In this document: positions 49,401 through 58,085 of the stretch, in pieces | Layout: the number at the start of each line of letters is the position of its first letter | How positions within the stretch are numbered: position 1 is the first letter of the stretch | DNA from: Bacteroidota bacterium | Lineage (GTDB): Bacteria > Bacteroidota > Bacteroidia > Chitinophagales > Saprospiraceae | Assembly: GCA_029572935.1 (NCBI GenBank) | Contig: JAKQHM010000024.1 | Span: 35,547-99,546 of the forward strand | Length of the DNA: 64,000 bases | Direction: 5' to 3' | The notes under the pieces: model-generated | Seen by the model: only the letters and a program-made list of their open reading frames with translations | Told to the model about the DNA's origin: nothing | The model's database searches: none | Translations under genes and position numbers: made by a program

Positions 49401-49574
49401 CCGATCCAGATCCTGATAGCCGACCTGCAGGGTAAAGTACTTTACGAAATCCATACCCGATCTGGAACAGACCGGTTGACTTTGGATTTGAGTGGACTGG
49501 CCGCCGGCCTTTATGTCGTGGATGTAATCTGTCCTTCAGGCCACCTCAGACGCAAACTGCAAAAGATACCTTAA
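46416..49574 (+). CDS. Large secreted multidomain protein: thioredoxin-like (CGPC) + SprB/Ig/PKD repeats + T9SS sorting domain
   Basis: MKKIAQ signal peptide; IDFMATWCGPCWSFHN; repeated GGxPPYxxxWSxG...LPAGSYTLTVTDAxGC; SWFWDFGDGTFSIEQNPVHQY PKD; LIPNPAKDEVRIHY...LAAGLYVVDV CTD. Confidence 0.88.
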   Translation: MKKIAQTALLVILSTIVSFAQLANGSSAYEISANDINNNGYSLTAAMAGGKSACIDFMATWCGPCWSFHNTQILKNVHNNLSALTTVVMIEGDFATNTNCLYGASGCTGKGTQGNWVAGVPYPIIDLTSSNGGSVMNDYNVNYYPTLYVISPDFRVWEIKNRSYDEYYNWIVHSFSLNASAQVTHSTCGDNGRVDLNPTGGYATLKYKWSNGATTEDLVNIPGGTYSVTVTDANGYFESYGPWTVDGPSKRVGIVSQNVVHNDCFGYQKGKITVQVSYGTPPYNFSWSNGGQINEIKDLPAGSYTLTVTDAVGCTTSRNYQITEPPLLTGTILVGHETCDSKNGFIAITATGGTRPYFYDIGSGKKTNSVFDKLKGGTYKVILTDSKNCLFQDEAVLDATHKPKTVAGAPQDLICGKDTVFLEGFGTETGNDLVYSWSTRGGIITGDSNNLQIRAVKEGVYFLKVKNLITGCENTDSTRVFDKRILPDLQISADTMINCYHPVVELKGQSKNSHTRHFWTQLQSNFLDTSSSIRIGVGGKYVFHVRDTVTGCEAKDTVVVIEHLTQPYVEFKPVENLSCKLGRLRLDASLSDSGTDFVPEWITGDGNILEGATGYQPLVNQGGTYVFILTDKRNGCQSIESYFLLQDTVLPSIEFQPVNDLSCKRSEVILENQNHELSWSYSWFTLDGHILDSTWSKSVRVDKPGVYHLNVLNQVNGCSSEKSLAVLKQENPVSSWSHQVEDLMVRFKDLSVGVPRSWFWDFGDGTFSIEQNPVHQYAGQANYDVCLTVGNDCGQNISCRLMAIGGSNRDLNFSAWEIGHVSCHGGSDGRINLIIQGGIPPYRYEWSQGTTDSLLNSIPAGSYSVTVTDQAGARIQRSFVIKAPTPIELADVKIENITAQGLGKISLTITGGVPPYEYLWSHGGNSETEENLLKGSYQVEVTDANGCSIVLGPFEIIDVSGLDQVQDQGFLDLIPNPAKDEVRIHYQFNSVSENDPIQILIADLQGKVLYEIHTRSGTDRLTLDLSGLAAGLYVVDVICPSGHLRRKLQKIP

Positions 49575-49676
49575 TCCTGTTCAAAGCTCTTTGCCATTTT
49601 AGTTGTCCGGTTTTTAACCTGACAAAACGTAATGATCTTTTCATTTTCACTTTACAATGAGGCAATACCGGCCGGC

Positions 49677-49684
49677 TACATTTG
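49677..49684 (+). promoter_or_regulatory. Putative -7 element TACATTTG
   Basis: TACATTTGC ending 7 nt before the ATG of the 65-aa ORF. Confidence 0.35.
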
Positions 49685-49691
49685 CTGTTAA

Positions 49692-49889
49692 ATGAATATT
49701 TTGAAATCCAGGATTGCTTTTGAATGGGGGTTGGTGGTATTGATTTTAATTGCCACTGTTTTTTTTGTTTTCAGGGTTTCTGCATATGTTTCTGTTCCTC
49801 TTTCCCAATATGGAGACAACCGGGAGGAATCTGTCAGACCTCACCCTTCTGAAACATCGCATGATTGTGCAGAAAACTGCACTCTTTGA
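49692..49889 (+). CDS. Small hypothetical single-TM protein (65 aa)
   Basis: One hydrophobic helix EWGLVVLILIATVFFVFRVSAYV; promoter-like motif just upstream; no family recognised. Confidence 0.35.
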   Translation: MNILKSRIAFEWGLVVLILIATVFFVFRVSAYVSVPLSQYGDNREESVRPHPSETSHDCAENCTL

Positions 49890-49993
49890 GTTTGGGGTAA
49901 ACCCTTTGATATGGGGTGAATTCAACTGCTCCGTGGCGCCATTAAAATGAGGAATCCTGCAATAAATTAAGCTTCACGTGCAGCTGAAATGGT

Positions 49994-50001
49994 TATATTT
50001 G
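49994..50001 (+). promoter_or_regulatory. Putative -7 element TATATTTG
   Basis: TATATTTG 35 nt upstream of the ATG at 50037. Confidence 0.4.
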
Positions 50002-50036
50002 GGTCGAAATTAACCTGAACTCAAAATCGTTTTCTA

Positions 50037-51809
50037 ATGAAATCTTTTCTCCTCCTTCCGTTCCTCTGTTTCCTCCTGACTCAGCCACTTCTCGCTGATT
50101 TTAAATTGGTTTGCCCCCCGGATGTGACCATTTCCTGTACCGAAGATTATTCGGATTTGAATCGTTGGGGCAAGGCTTACACCGATGAAAATGGTCATAT
50201 TCAATGGCAGCATGATTGTAAAATTGTCTATCAGATCAATGATTGTGGAGTAGGGACCATCATGCGCACCTGGGGCGTATTAAGCCCGGAGACCTGGCAG
50301 TGGATTACCTGTTCCCAATTGATCACACTTTCCAATGCAAATGCCTTTGGTTATCGCGATATTACATTTCCTCCGTCCCTGACCATCGAAAGTTGTAACC
50401 CGGAGGATAGTCTGAAAAGACTTCCCAGGCCATACGATAAGCCTGTCTGGAAAACAAACAAATGTGCCAAACCCATGCTGAGCTACTCGGATGTGCGCTA
50501 TAAAACCACGGAGGGATGCACCAAAATAGTCCGGACCTGGAAGGTGCTGGATTGGTGTGTGTATGACCCTTATACCAATCCGGGAGCAGGTATTTTTGTG
50601 GGCACACAGGTGATCAAGCTCATTACCACCGATCCTACAGCTGCTTTGATCTGCCTGAAAGATACCTTGGTAATCGCAGACAAGGAGTGTGGTGGGGCCG
50701 ATGTCAGCCTGCCTCCCGCTCAGTTTGTGTCCGTATGCAACATACCCTTTGTGATCCGAAATAATTCTCCCTACGCCAGGGGGCAGGGAGCTGATGCCAG
50801 TGGAATCTATCCTGTTGGGATCACGAAGTTTTACTTCACGGCTGAATATGCCTGCGGAACTGAGATAAAATGTGAAATGGTGGTCCGTGTGGAAAGCAAA
50901 ATTCCTCCCACTCCTTATTGTCTGACGGGGGCCATCATTGATCTGATGCCCGTGGATGACGACAAGGATGGCGTGCCCGACAGGGGCATGATCGAGGTCT
51001 GGGCATCGGATCTCAACAAGGGAAGCTTCCATAAATGTCCCGGCCAAAAACTGGTCTTTTCTTTTTCAAAGGATCAAAATGATCGGGTTAAAACATTTAC
51101 CTGCGATGAGCTGGGCGATAATGAAGTCGAAATCTGGGTGACGGATACCTTGGGTAATCAGGATTATTGCAAGACGACCATTCAAATTCAAAACAATCTG
51201 GGCATTCCCAATTGCAAGAGAAAAAATCTGCAGGGTGGCAAATTTGAATTATCCTTTAGTCTGAGGCAGGCAGGCACGAATCAACCGGTTTCCAGCCTGA
51301 CGCCCTTGTTGCTTAGTCCGGCTGGCCAGATCATGATGCCATTTACGACTCCCAGGTCAGGTAAATATGAACAATTCGATTTAAATACTGAAACGTCCTA
51401 TGAGCTGAAGCTGAAGTGTTCACTCAACGATTTGCGCCATATCGATGGATTCGATTTGCTGAAACTGGAGGAAATGATACAGAATCCCTTATTACAAAAA
51501 GATCCCCTTCGTTTGCTGGCAGCTGATTTGAACGCCGACGATAAACTCGATGAAACGGATGTGAAAATGCTCAGGGCCTTGCTTTCATCCGAAATACGAC
51601 ACATCGATTTACCCACACCCTACAAAGTCATTCCGGCTGATTATGTTTTTGCCGATCCGCTCAATCCATTTACCGAATACAGGTCCCTGAAATTGGAGGT
51701 CCGTTCAGACCAGACAACCAAGCTGAATAAGGAATTCCTGGTGATCAAGACCGGAGATATCAGCTCTTACGGAATAGTCAGGAAAAAGTCAAAACCCGTT
51801 TCTGAGTAA
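50037..51809 (+). CDS. Secreted Cys-rich protein with HYR-like N-terminal region and dockerin-like C-terminal module
   Basis: Signal peptide; LVCPPDVTISCTEDYSDL; C-terminal RHIDGFDLLKLEEMIQNPLL...RLLAADLNADDKLDETDVKMLRALL...FLVIKTGDIS. Confidence 0.7.
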   Translation: MKSFLLLPFLCFLLTQPLLADFKLVCPPDVTISCTEDYSDLNRWGKAYTDENGHIQWQHDCKIVYQINDCGVGTIMRTWGVLSPETWQWITCSQLITLSNANAFGYRDITFPPSLTIESCNPEDSLKRLPRPYDKPVWKTNKCAKPMLSYSDVRYKTTEGCTKIVRTWKVLDWCVYDPYTNPGAGIFVGTQVIKLITTDPTAALICLKDTLVIADKECGGADVSLPPAQFVSVCNIPFVIRNNSPYARGQGADASGIYPVGITKFYFTAEYACGTEIKCEMVVRVESKIPPTPYCLTGAIIDLMPVDDDKDGVPDRGMIEVWASDLNKGSFHKCPGQKLVFSFSKDQNDRVKTFTCDELGDNEVEIWVTDTLGNQDYCKTTIQIQNNLGIPNCKRKNLQGGKFELSFSLRQAGTNQPVSSLTPLLLSPAGQIMMPFTTPRSGKYEQFDLNTETSYELKLKCSLNDLRHIDGFDLLKLEEMIQNPLLQKDPLRLLAADLNADDKLDETDVKMLRALLSSEIRHIDLPTPYKVIPADYVFADPLNPFTEYRSLKLEVRSDQTTKLNKEFLVIKTGDISSYGIVRKKSKPVSE

Positions 51810-51895
51810 TGGTATCCGAGAGCGTGATTTTGGAGAAGCGATCCCGGTTTCAATGGACTTGAGAAAATACGGGAGTGGTGGATTGGACATTTCAA

Positions 51896-52987
51896 ATGCG
51901 CAAAGTCTTTGGCTATTTCAGACTGTATGGGTTTAAGCGCAGTATTGTAAAATTTGTAGGCAGGAGACGGAACAGGTTTTTAAATTATTTTTCATGGTTT
52001 ATCAAAGCACCATCCATAAGGGCAGACATTTCTGTTATTGGTTGCGGACAATTTTCGTTTAGCACCATCTGTTTTTTTCTATATCAGAATTTAGGCAACC
52101 GGTTTCTGGAAGCCTACGATCCCGATTTGTCGAAGTCCGAAAGCATGAAGCGTTTCTGGAAGTTTCGCGATCATACCAATGATGCAGACCATCTGATCGC
52201 TAACCCGGATTGTACCTATGTGTACATTGCCTCTAACCACAGTACCCACCTGGCCTATGCAGAAAGAGCATTGGCTGCCGGCAAAAGGGTGCATATTGAA
52301 AAACCATTGTGTACCAATTTTGATTCCCTGGCTGTGTTAAAAAAACTGGTACAGGAATATGGATACAGGATGACAGCAGGATACAACAGGCCTTATGCTC
52401 CGGCTATTTTGGCAGCTGTGCCCTTGATCGGTCGCAACAGTCCTCTGATGATCCAGGCACATGTACATGGACACAAAATACCCATGGATCACTGGTACAG
52501 AGCCCCGGAAGAAGGCACGCGCATTTGTGGAAATACAGGTCACTGGATCGACCTGGCCGTTTATCTATGGAATGCAAAAGGCTCATTGGGTGTAGAATTT
52601 GAGATCCAGATCATACCGGCCGATCCGGATAATCCGGACGATAATTATACTCTTTGCATCAGGAATCAATCAGGTGAATTGCTTACCCTGAGCATGTTTT
52701 CTTTGCAGGAACCCGTTCTGGGTATCCATGAAATCCTTCATTTGCATCAGGAAAATCTCAACGTAACCATACAGGATTACAGGTTTATGGAAATTCAGAC
52801 ACCTTATGAGTGGTCCAGGCGGTCCTTTAACGTCAAAGACGTAGGTCATGAAAAATGCCTGCTTCAGCTCGTCCGGCATCAGATCAGAGACTGGTCGGAA
52901 TTATGTGTTTCTACAGAACTGACCCTACATATAGCCCAAATGGTCGTCAACAGGGACTTTAATAAGAAAGTATCGATACAGCACTGA
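51896..52987 (+). CDS. Gfo/Idh/MocA-family oxidoreductase
   Basis: IRADISVIGCGQFSFSTI; YIASNHSTHLAYAERALAAGKRVHIEKPLCTNFDSLAVL; ATG at 51896 preferred. Confidence 0.85.
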   Translation: MRKVFGYFRLYGFKRSIVKFVGRRRNRFLNYFSWFIKAPSIRADISVIGCGQFSFSTICFFLYQNLGNRFLEAYDPDLSKSESMKRFWKFRDHTNDADHLIANPDCTYVYIASNHSTHLAYAERALAAGKRVHIEKPLCTNFDSLAVLKKLVQEYGYRMTAGYNRPYAPAILAAVPLIGRNSPLMIQAHVHGHKIPMDHWYRAPEEGTRICGNTGHWIDLAVYLWNAKGSLGVEFEIQIIPADPDNPDDNYTLCIRNQSGELLTLSMFSLQEPVLGIHEILHLHQENLNVTIQDYRFMEIQTPYEWSRRSFNVKDVGHEKCLLQLVRHQIRDWSELCVSTELTLHIAQMVVNRDFNKKVSIQH

Positions 52988-53049
52988 GTGTTGTGAAAGA
53001 ATGTCGATAGGAGAGCAGAAAAAAATTTAGCTTACCCCTGCATCATTAT

Positions 53050-54165
53050 TTATGCAGGAAATTCCTGAACCACCAGGCCATTCCTGATCCTTGGCTCAAA
53101 CCAGGTGCTTTTTGGAGGCAATATCTTACCATGATCGGCAGTTTTCTTGAAATCTTTATGGTGGACAGGGTAAAAGCAAACACCCATCAAATGGGAATTC
53201 TGATCCACCTGTTTGGAAACCTGCCGGATGCCTTTGATGCCTTCAATATACTTGATACGGGGATCGCGGCGGACATCGTGAATATCCAGTGTACGATGCA
53301 AAATGTAATCGTTGAAAAGGTCGATATCAAATGCTATCCCGTTTTTATGTTCAGCCTGTTGAATCACTTTTTTATGCCACTTGAATCTGAACGTTCGATC
53401 GCCCAATAAAAGGATTATTTCATGGGCTTTGGCAGGTTCACGACGCTCGTCAATTTTCTTTATTTTACCAAAGGATTCAAACATTTTCACCAACTCATCC
53501 GGATCGATCAATTTCTCCAGGTCGACTACTCTGTTGTAGGGTAATATGGACAATTGATCAAAACTGAAAAATGCGCACATGATATGATCCAGGCCTTTTT
53601 CCAGCAAGTTTGGTCTGGACTCCACAATGTGACTGATCGCAGCCATTCTGTGATGCCCGTCTGCGATATAGGCAGATGGGACTTTCTTTTCAAATAACTT
53701 TTGGATCCTGTGGATATCAGCCTCTTCGTGTACACTGTAAAAATCATGGGTCTGCTCAGATTTGGGAAAGTGGACGCTGAGGTTTGGTTCCCGCTCATGG
53801 ATCTGGTGGTGAATAAAATTCACGATTTCATCTTCGGGAGGATAACAGAGGAGAACGGGTTTGATGATGGCATTTCTTTCAAGTGTCAGTGCGATCATAT
53901 TCTCCTCCTGGGTCAGAAGCGTATTTTCGTGTTTTTTAATGTTTCCAGTGAGGTACTCTTCCAGATTCACTCCGGCCAAAAGTCCCTGGAATTCGCGCTC
54001 CTGTGTGCGGATCCTGTATACAATGATACCCGCCTCTTTTACCGGATGGAAAATTTTCTTACTTGCCTGCAGTGTATAATTTTCCTTAAGCTTGTTAAAA
54101 AAGGATTCGTGCTTTTCTATCTTTTTCAGATCCGGGAGCAGATATCGGAAAGGTTTTATTTCCAC
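53050..54165 (-). CDS. DUF1015 family protein
   Basis: IADGHHRMAAISHIVE; MCAFFSFDQLSILPYNRVV; GVCFYPVHHKDFKKTADHGKILPPKSTWFEPRIRNGLVVQ. Confidence 0.88.
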   Translation of the reverse strand: MEIKPFRYLLPDLKKIEKHESFFNKLKENYTLQASKKIFHPVKEAGIIVYRIRTQEREFQGLLAGVNLEEYLTGNIKKHENTLLTQEENMIALTLERNAIIKPVLLCYPPEDEIVNFIHHQIHEREPNLSVHFPKSEQTHDFYSVHEEADIHRIQKLFEKKVPSAYIADGHHRMAAISHIVESRPNLLEKGLDHIMCAFFSFDQLSILPYNRVVDLEKLIDPDELVKMFESFGKIKKIDERREPAKAHEIILLLGDRTFRFKWHKKVIQQAEHKNGIAFDIDLFNDYILHRTLDIHDVRRDPRIKYIEGIKGIRQVSKQVDQNSHLMGVCFYPVHHKDFKKTADHGKILPPKSTWFEPRIRNGLVVQEFPA

Positions 54166-54215
54166 TATATTTTATTGAGTCTTTGGGCAGGGTCCCTTCA
54201 ATACAATCAGATTCA

Positions 54216-55331
54216 TTAGGATTTGGGAGACTTGTAGAATGGCAGGTCCACCACTTTGGCAGGCAGGTTCTTTGACCCCATGTTGACAAATACAGTAGTG
54301 CCGGGCCTGGATAACTCAATGGGCAAATAACAAAGGCCGATGGAAATGTTGAGTGAAGGGGAAAAAGTTCCGCTGGTCACCACTCCTGTTTCATTCCCAT
54401 TTTCATCTACCATGGTATATCCATGTCTGGGGACTCTGCGATCTTCCAGCTGGATGGGAGTAAGTTTTCTTTTCAGGCCGGCAGACTTTTGTGCCAGCAG
54501 CCAGTCTCTTCCTACGAATTCTCCTTTCTGAATTTTGGTGATCCAACCCAGTCCGGCTTCAAGCGGAGAGGTTGTGTCGTCTATGTCATTACCATACAGA
54601 CAAAATCCCATTTCAAGTCTGAGGGTATCTCTGGCACCCAGGCCGACAGGCGTGAGGCCTTTAGGACCGCAGATGGACATCAGGGTATCCCACAGTTTTG
54701 CCGTTTGGGAATTCTCTACGTACAGTTCAAAACCGCCGGCTCCCGTGTATCCGGTCGCAGATATGATCACATCGTCAATTCCTGCGAATCTGCCTTTTCG
54801 GAAACTATAATATGGGATGCTTTTTAAATTAATATCTGTAAACTCCTGCAAAAGATCTGCCACCGCTGGTCCTTGTACAGCAAGCAATCCGGTTTGATCT
54901 GAAATATTGATCATCCTCGTATCAAATTGATTGAAGCTGCTGATCCAGTTCCAATCTTTCTCGATATTGGAGGCATTCACCACCAGCATAAAGGCCTGTT
55001 CGCCTTCAGCACACTGATCGTCAAACAAACGGTAAACGAGCAGATCGTCCACTATTCCACCGGATGTATTGGGGAGACAGGAATATTGGGCCTCTCCCGG
55101 TTTGAGTTTGGAGACATCGTTGGAAGTCACTTTCTGCACCAGATCAAAGGCCTGTTTGCCCTTGACAATGAATTCACCCATATGGGATACATCGAAGATT
55201 CCAGCAAAATTTCTTACTGAATCGTGTTCTTCCTTGATGCCTTTATAGGAAATGGGCATGTTATATCCCGCAAATTCTGCCATTTTCGCTCCAAGAGCGA
55301 TGTGCTTGTCAGTTAGTGCTGTTTGTTTCAT
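54216..55331 (-). CDS. gcvT: Glycine cleavage system T protein (aminomethyltransferase)
   Basis: FDVSHMGEFIVKG, ISATGYTGAGGFELYVE, GLGARDTLRLEMGFCLYGNDID. Confidence 0.96.
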   Translation of the reverse strand: MKQTALTDKHIALGAKMAEFAGYNMPISYKGIKEEHDSVRNFAGIFDVSHMGEFIVKGKQAFDLVQKVTSNDVSKLKPGEAQYSCLPNTSGGIVDDLLVYRLFDDQCAEGEQAFMLVVNASNIEKDWNWISSFNQFDTRMINISDQTGLLAVQGPAVADLLQEFTDINLKSIPYYSFRKGRFAGIDDVIISATGYTGAGGFELYVENSQTAKLWDTLMSICGPKGLTPVGLGARDTLRLEMGFCLYGNDIDDTTSPLEAGLGWITKIQKGEFVGRDWLLAQKSAGLKRKLTPIQLEDRRVPRHGYTMVDENGNETGVVTSGTFSPSLNISIGLCYLPIELSRPGTTVFVNMGSKNLPAKVVDLPFYKSPKS

Positions 55332-57408
55332 TTTGTGGTTGGGTTGAATTTGATTTGTTGGAAATAGTCACGCTTTTCACCAGATCTCCCACCTGGATGA
55401 CAGCCAGGACATCCTGGCCCTTGGTCATTTTTCCAAATAAGGTATATTGACCGTCGAGATGAGGTGTAGCGGTGAAGGTGATAAAAAATTGGGAACACTC
55501 CGTATCCTGTCCGGCACTGGCCATACCTATCATGCCGGCACCATTATAGGTGAAATCTGAATGGACTTCGGTCCGGATCGAATAATCAAGACCACCGTAT
55601 CCATCTCCCCTGGGGCATCCGGTCTGGATTACGAAATTGGGGACTACGCGATGTATGGCCTTGTCCCGGAAATAATCCTCTTTTATCAGTTTTAGAAAAT
55701 TTACCACTGACCCGGGTGCAGCGGCAGGGTAGAGTTCCAGTTGTAGTTTTCCTTTGTCTGTTTCGATTTCTGACAGTATGGTGTCCCCCAATCCTTCCAG
55801 CAATTTCCACTCTATGGGATGATTGTACCCAGGCTTGCGAATATCAGCAGGTATTCTTTTTAATTTGGAAAGTGCCTTGGAAATGTCGTTGTACGTTTCA
55901 ATATCGCGGGGTAATTGAAGTCTCTCCTGCACAGTGGCCAGCACTGAATCCGGTTTGAATTGCGACTTGAGGTAGACCAGTTCATTTTGAGTGAAAGCAT
56001 CTGCGATCAGGGAAATGCTGCCCAGTCTGTTTTTTTGGCAGGATTGGTCCAGATATCTGGAAACGTTCTTGTAAATAGAGTTTTTAGGTCCGGGATAGGT
56101 CAGTTGGAAAACAGATCTTTTGACCATTTTAAGAATGGTCTCAGTCAGGGTAGTATGCACTACCTCTGCCTGTGAGCCGCTACCCAATGTAAGCAGATAG
56201 GGCAATTCCTTGAATTCACCGGCCAGCGCCCGAATGTAGGCAGCCTTTTCATATGGATTTTTGGATTGTTGTATTTGTGATTTGACCTGATAAATTAACC
56301 CGGATTTGGTGAGTACCTTATAAGCGGGAGTGATCTTCAACAGGGATTCGTATATCATGGACTTCACGATCCAGGATAATCCACCCTGTTCGATCAGTGC
56401 CCCAAGAGCATCTTCGTGTATTTCTTTCCCATGATCGAGAAAATACTGTGCACCCTGAATGGCTACCTGGATGGATGGATTTTGAATGGCCTTTAAAGCA
56501 AGGGCGTAACCCCGGCCATCCTGAAAATACTGGAGACCTTTGACTAATGAGGTCTGCACCCTTACATCCAGTCCTCTTCGGTAAAGTTCTTCCATTTCTG
56601 TCAAAACGGATTGGGAGCCGATGCGTGCAAAGGTCTGAATCAGACAAAGCCGTATGTCAGGGTCTTTCTCCTGATAACAGGCTTCCTTAAGCTGATTGAA
56701 ATAAGGTTTGGTATCGTGTTCTTTGAAGCGCATGAGGCTGTGCGCAGCCAGGATTCGGGTGCTGTCCGGGATTTTGGGATCCACAGAGATTTCCACCAGG
56801 CTTTGGGTGGACTCTGCACAAAACTTGCCTCGGAGTCCAAACCGGTACCATGCCGAGACCCATCCATGTAAATAGGAAGGTCTAGCTTGTTTGTAGGTTT
56901 TTACTTTGCAGAGCAGGCGAAGGGTTGAGTCAGTTCCACATCTTCCCAAAGCTTCCAAAATGACCGCATTGGTCTGAAGAAAGGGGCCGGCAGAGTCGAC
57001 GGGTATAAATGCCTGAATCAGCGGACTCTCAGCTTTGGGGTGGCCGATGAGGCCAAGACTGAAAGCAGCTTGCCTGCGCACGGCTTCGATTGGGTCCTTT
57101 AAGAGCCCGGCGATACGTTCAATGGCGTTTGAATCCTTGCAATTTCCCAATCCCCTGACTGCCAGTAGTCGTATATGTGCCCGATTGTCCTGGAGGAATC
57201 CGTAGAGGGAATCAGTGAGACGGGCATCCTGAAGATTGATGATTTTCTGAACTTCAGGATCCTGCAAGGAATAATGGGTAATGCTGTAATCCTTGATTTC
57301 CGGAGGAACACAAGCAGAGATCCAGGCACAGACAAAAAGAATCCAGGTCCAAACATACAGGATTTCCGGTCTGATCTTAGAGCGGATGGATGTTTGGTTG
57401 TTTTTCAA
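55309..57408 (-). CDS. HEAT-repeat lipoprotein with C-terminal cyclophilin-type PPIase domain
   Basis: Lipobox-like ISAC; repeated LKDPIEAVRRQAAFSLGLIGHPKAESPL; C-terminal FRDKAIHRVVPNFVIQTGCPRGDGYGG...ECSQFFITFTATPHLDGQYTLFGKM. Confidence 0.88.
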   Translation of the reverse strand: MKNNQTSIRSKIRPEILYVWTWILFVCAWISACVPPEIKDYSITHYSLQDPEVQKIINLQDARLTDSLYGFLQDNRAHIRLLAVRGLGNCKDSNAIERIAGLLKDPIEAVRRQAAFSLGLIGHPKAESPLIQAFIPVDSAGPFLQTNAVILEALGRCGTDSTLRLLCKVKTYKQARPSYLHGWVSAWYRFGLRGKFCAESTQSLVEISVDPKIPDSTRILAAHSLMRFKEHDTKPYFNQLKEACYQEKDPDIRLCLIQTFARIGSQSVLTEMEELYRRGLDVRVQTSLVKGLQYFQDGRGYALALKAIQNPSIQVAIQGAQYFLDHGKEIHEDALGALIEQGGLSWIVKSMIYESLLKITPAYKVLTKSGLIYQVKSQIQQSKNPYEKAAYIRALAGEFKELPYLLTLGSGSQAEVVHTTLTETILKMVKRSVFQLTYPGPKNSIYKNVSRYLDQSCQKNRLGSISLIADAFTQNELVYLKSQFKPDSVLATVQERLQLPRDIETYNDISKALSKLKRIPADIRKPGYNHPIEWKLLEGLGDTILSEIETDKGKLQLELYPAAAPGSVVNFLKLIKEDYFRDKAIHRVVPNFVIQTGCPRGDGYGGLDYSIRTEVHSDFTYNGAGMIGMASAGQDTECSQFFITFTATPHLDGQYTLFGKMTKGQDVLAVIQVGDLVKSVTISNKSNSTQPQNETNSTN

Positions 57409-57469
57409 TTTTAGTTTGCTTTTGTTTCTCTCAGATCAGGGCGTCCAACGGTGCAGAATAATCAATGGG

Positions 57470-57925
57470 TCAATCTTCGGGGAGCATCTCATCTACAGGT
57501 TGTCCTGGCTCCTCGTCATCAAACGAACTCCCGGGTCTGACTGGTTCCTGAGGGAGATGGGGTGTCTCTCTTTCCTTGGCTTTGACGCTTTTGGTGGCAT
57601 GAGGTACCAAAAGCAGGCGCTGCTTGTCGATCAATTCACCGGTGACTGAACAAATACCGTAGGATTTATTTTTAATACGCACCAGGGCCATTTCCAGGTT
57701 TTGTACAAATTGCCTTTGTCTTTCGGCCATTTTAGTGAGAAACTCGATTTCCGTGTGGATGCTGCTGTCGTCAAACCAATCTCCGCCTTGTTCATCAGAC
57801 ATATTTTCGCGCAATTCCATCATCTGCTGCTCGAGATCGTTGAGCTCTTTCTTGGCTGAGATCAGTTTTTCGTCGATCAGGGCTTTGAATTCTAGGAGTT
57901 CCTCATCTGAATACCTGGCTTTCAT
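57470..57925 (-). CDS. TraR/DksA-family protein (Bacteroidota type)
   Basis: YSDEELLEFKALIDEKL coiled coil; ALVRIKNKSYGICSVTGELIDKQRLLLVPHATKSV. Confidence 0.85.
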   Translation of the reverse strand: MKARYSDEELLEFKALIDEKLISAKKELNDLEQQMMELRENMSDEQGGDWFDDSSIHTEIEFLTKMAERQRQFVQNLEMALVRIKNKSYGICSVTGELIDKQRLLLVPHATKSVKAKERETPHLPQEPVRPGSSFDDEEPGQPVDEMLPED

Positions 57926-57930
57926 GTGTT

Positions 57931-57950
57931 TAATTTTGACCGCAAAATTA
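57931..57950 (-). promoter_or_regulatory. Hyphenated dyad TAATTTTG-CGGT-CAAAATTA overlapping a putative -7 element (57943-57950)
   Basis: Perfect 8-bp arms, 4-nt spacer, 6 nt upstream of the TraR/DksA ATG. Confidence 0.45.
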
Positions 57951-58001
57951 ACATGACTGCCCGCATTGCAGTCCTCTTTTTTTAATAAATAATCAAATGG
58001 A

Positions 58002-58040
58002 ATAATATGATTATGTATTAAAATCTGATAATCATATTAT
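58002..58040. repeat. 13-bp perfect inverted repeat ataatatgattat / ataatcatattat
   Basis: Arms 58002-58014 and 58028-58040, 13-nt spacer, in the intergenic region upstream of the TraR/DksA gene. Confidence 0.8.
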
Positions 58041-58085
58041 AATGTAAAAATACCTGGGAGGTGCGCAACTAAGTTTAAAGGAATA

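Noticed and set aside
50280-51047. Antisense 255-aa ORF opposite the dockerin-like secreted protein
   Set aside because: No domain and entirely within a clear coding gene on the other strand.
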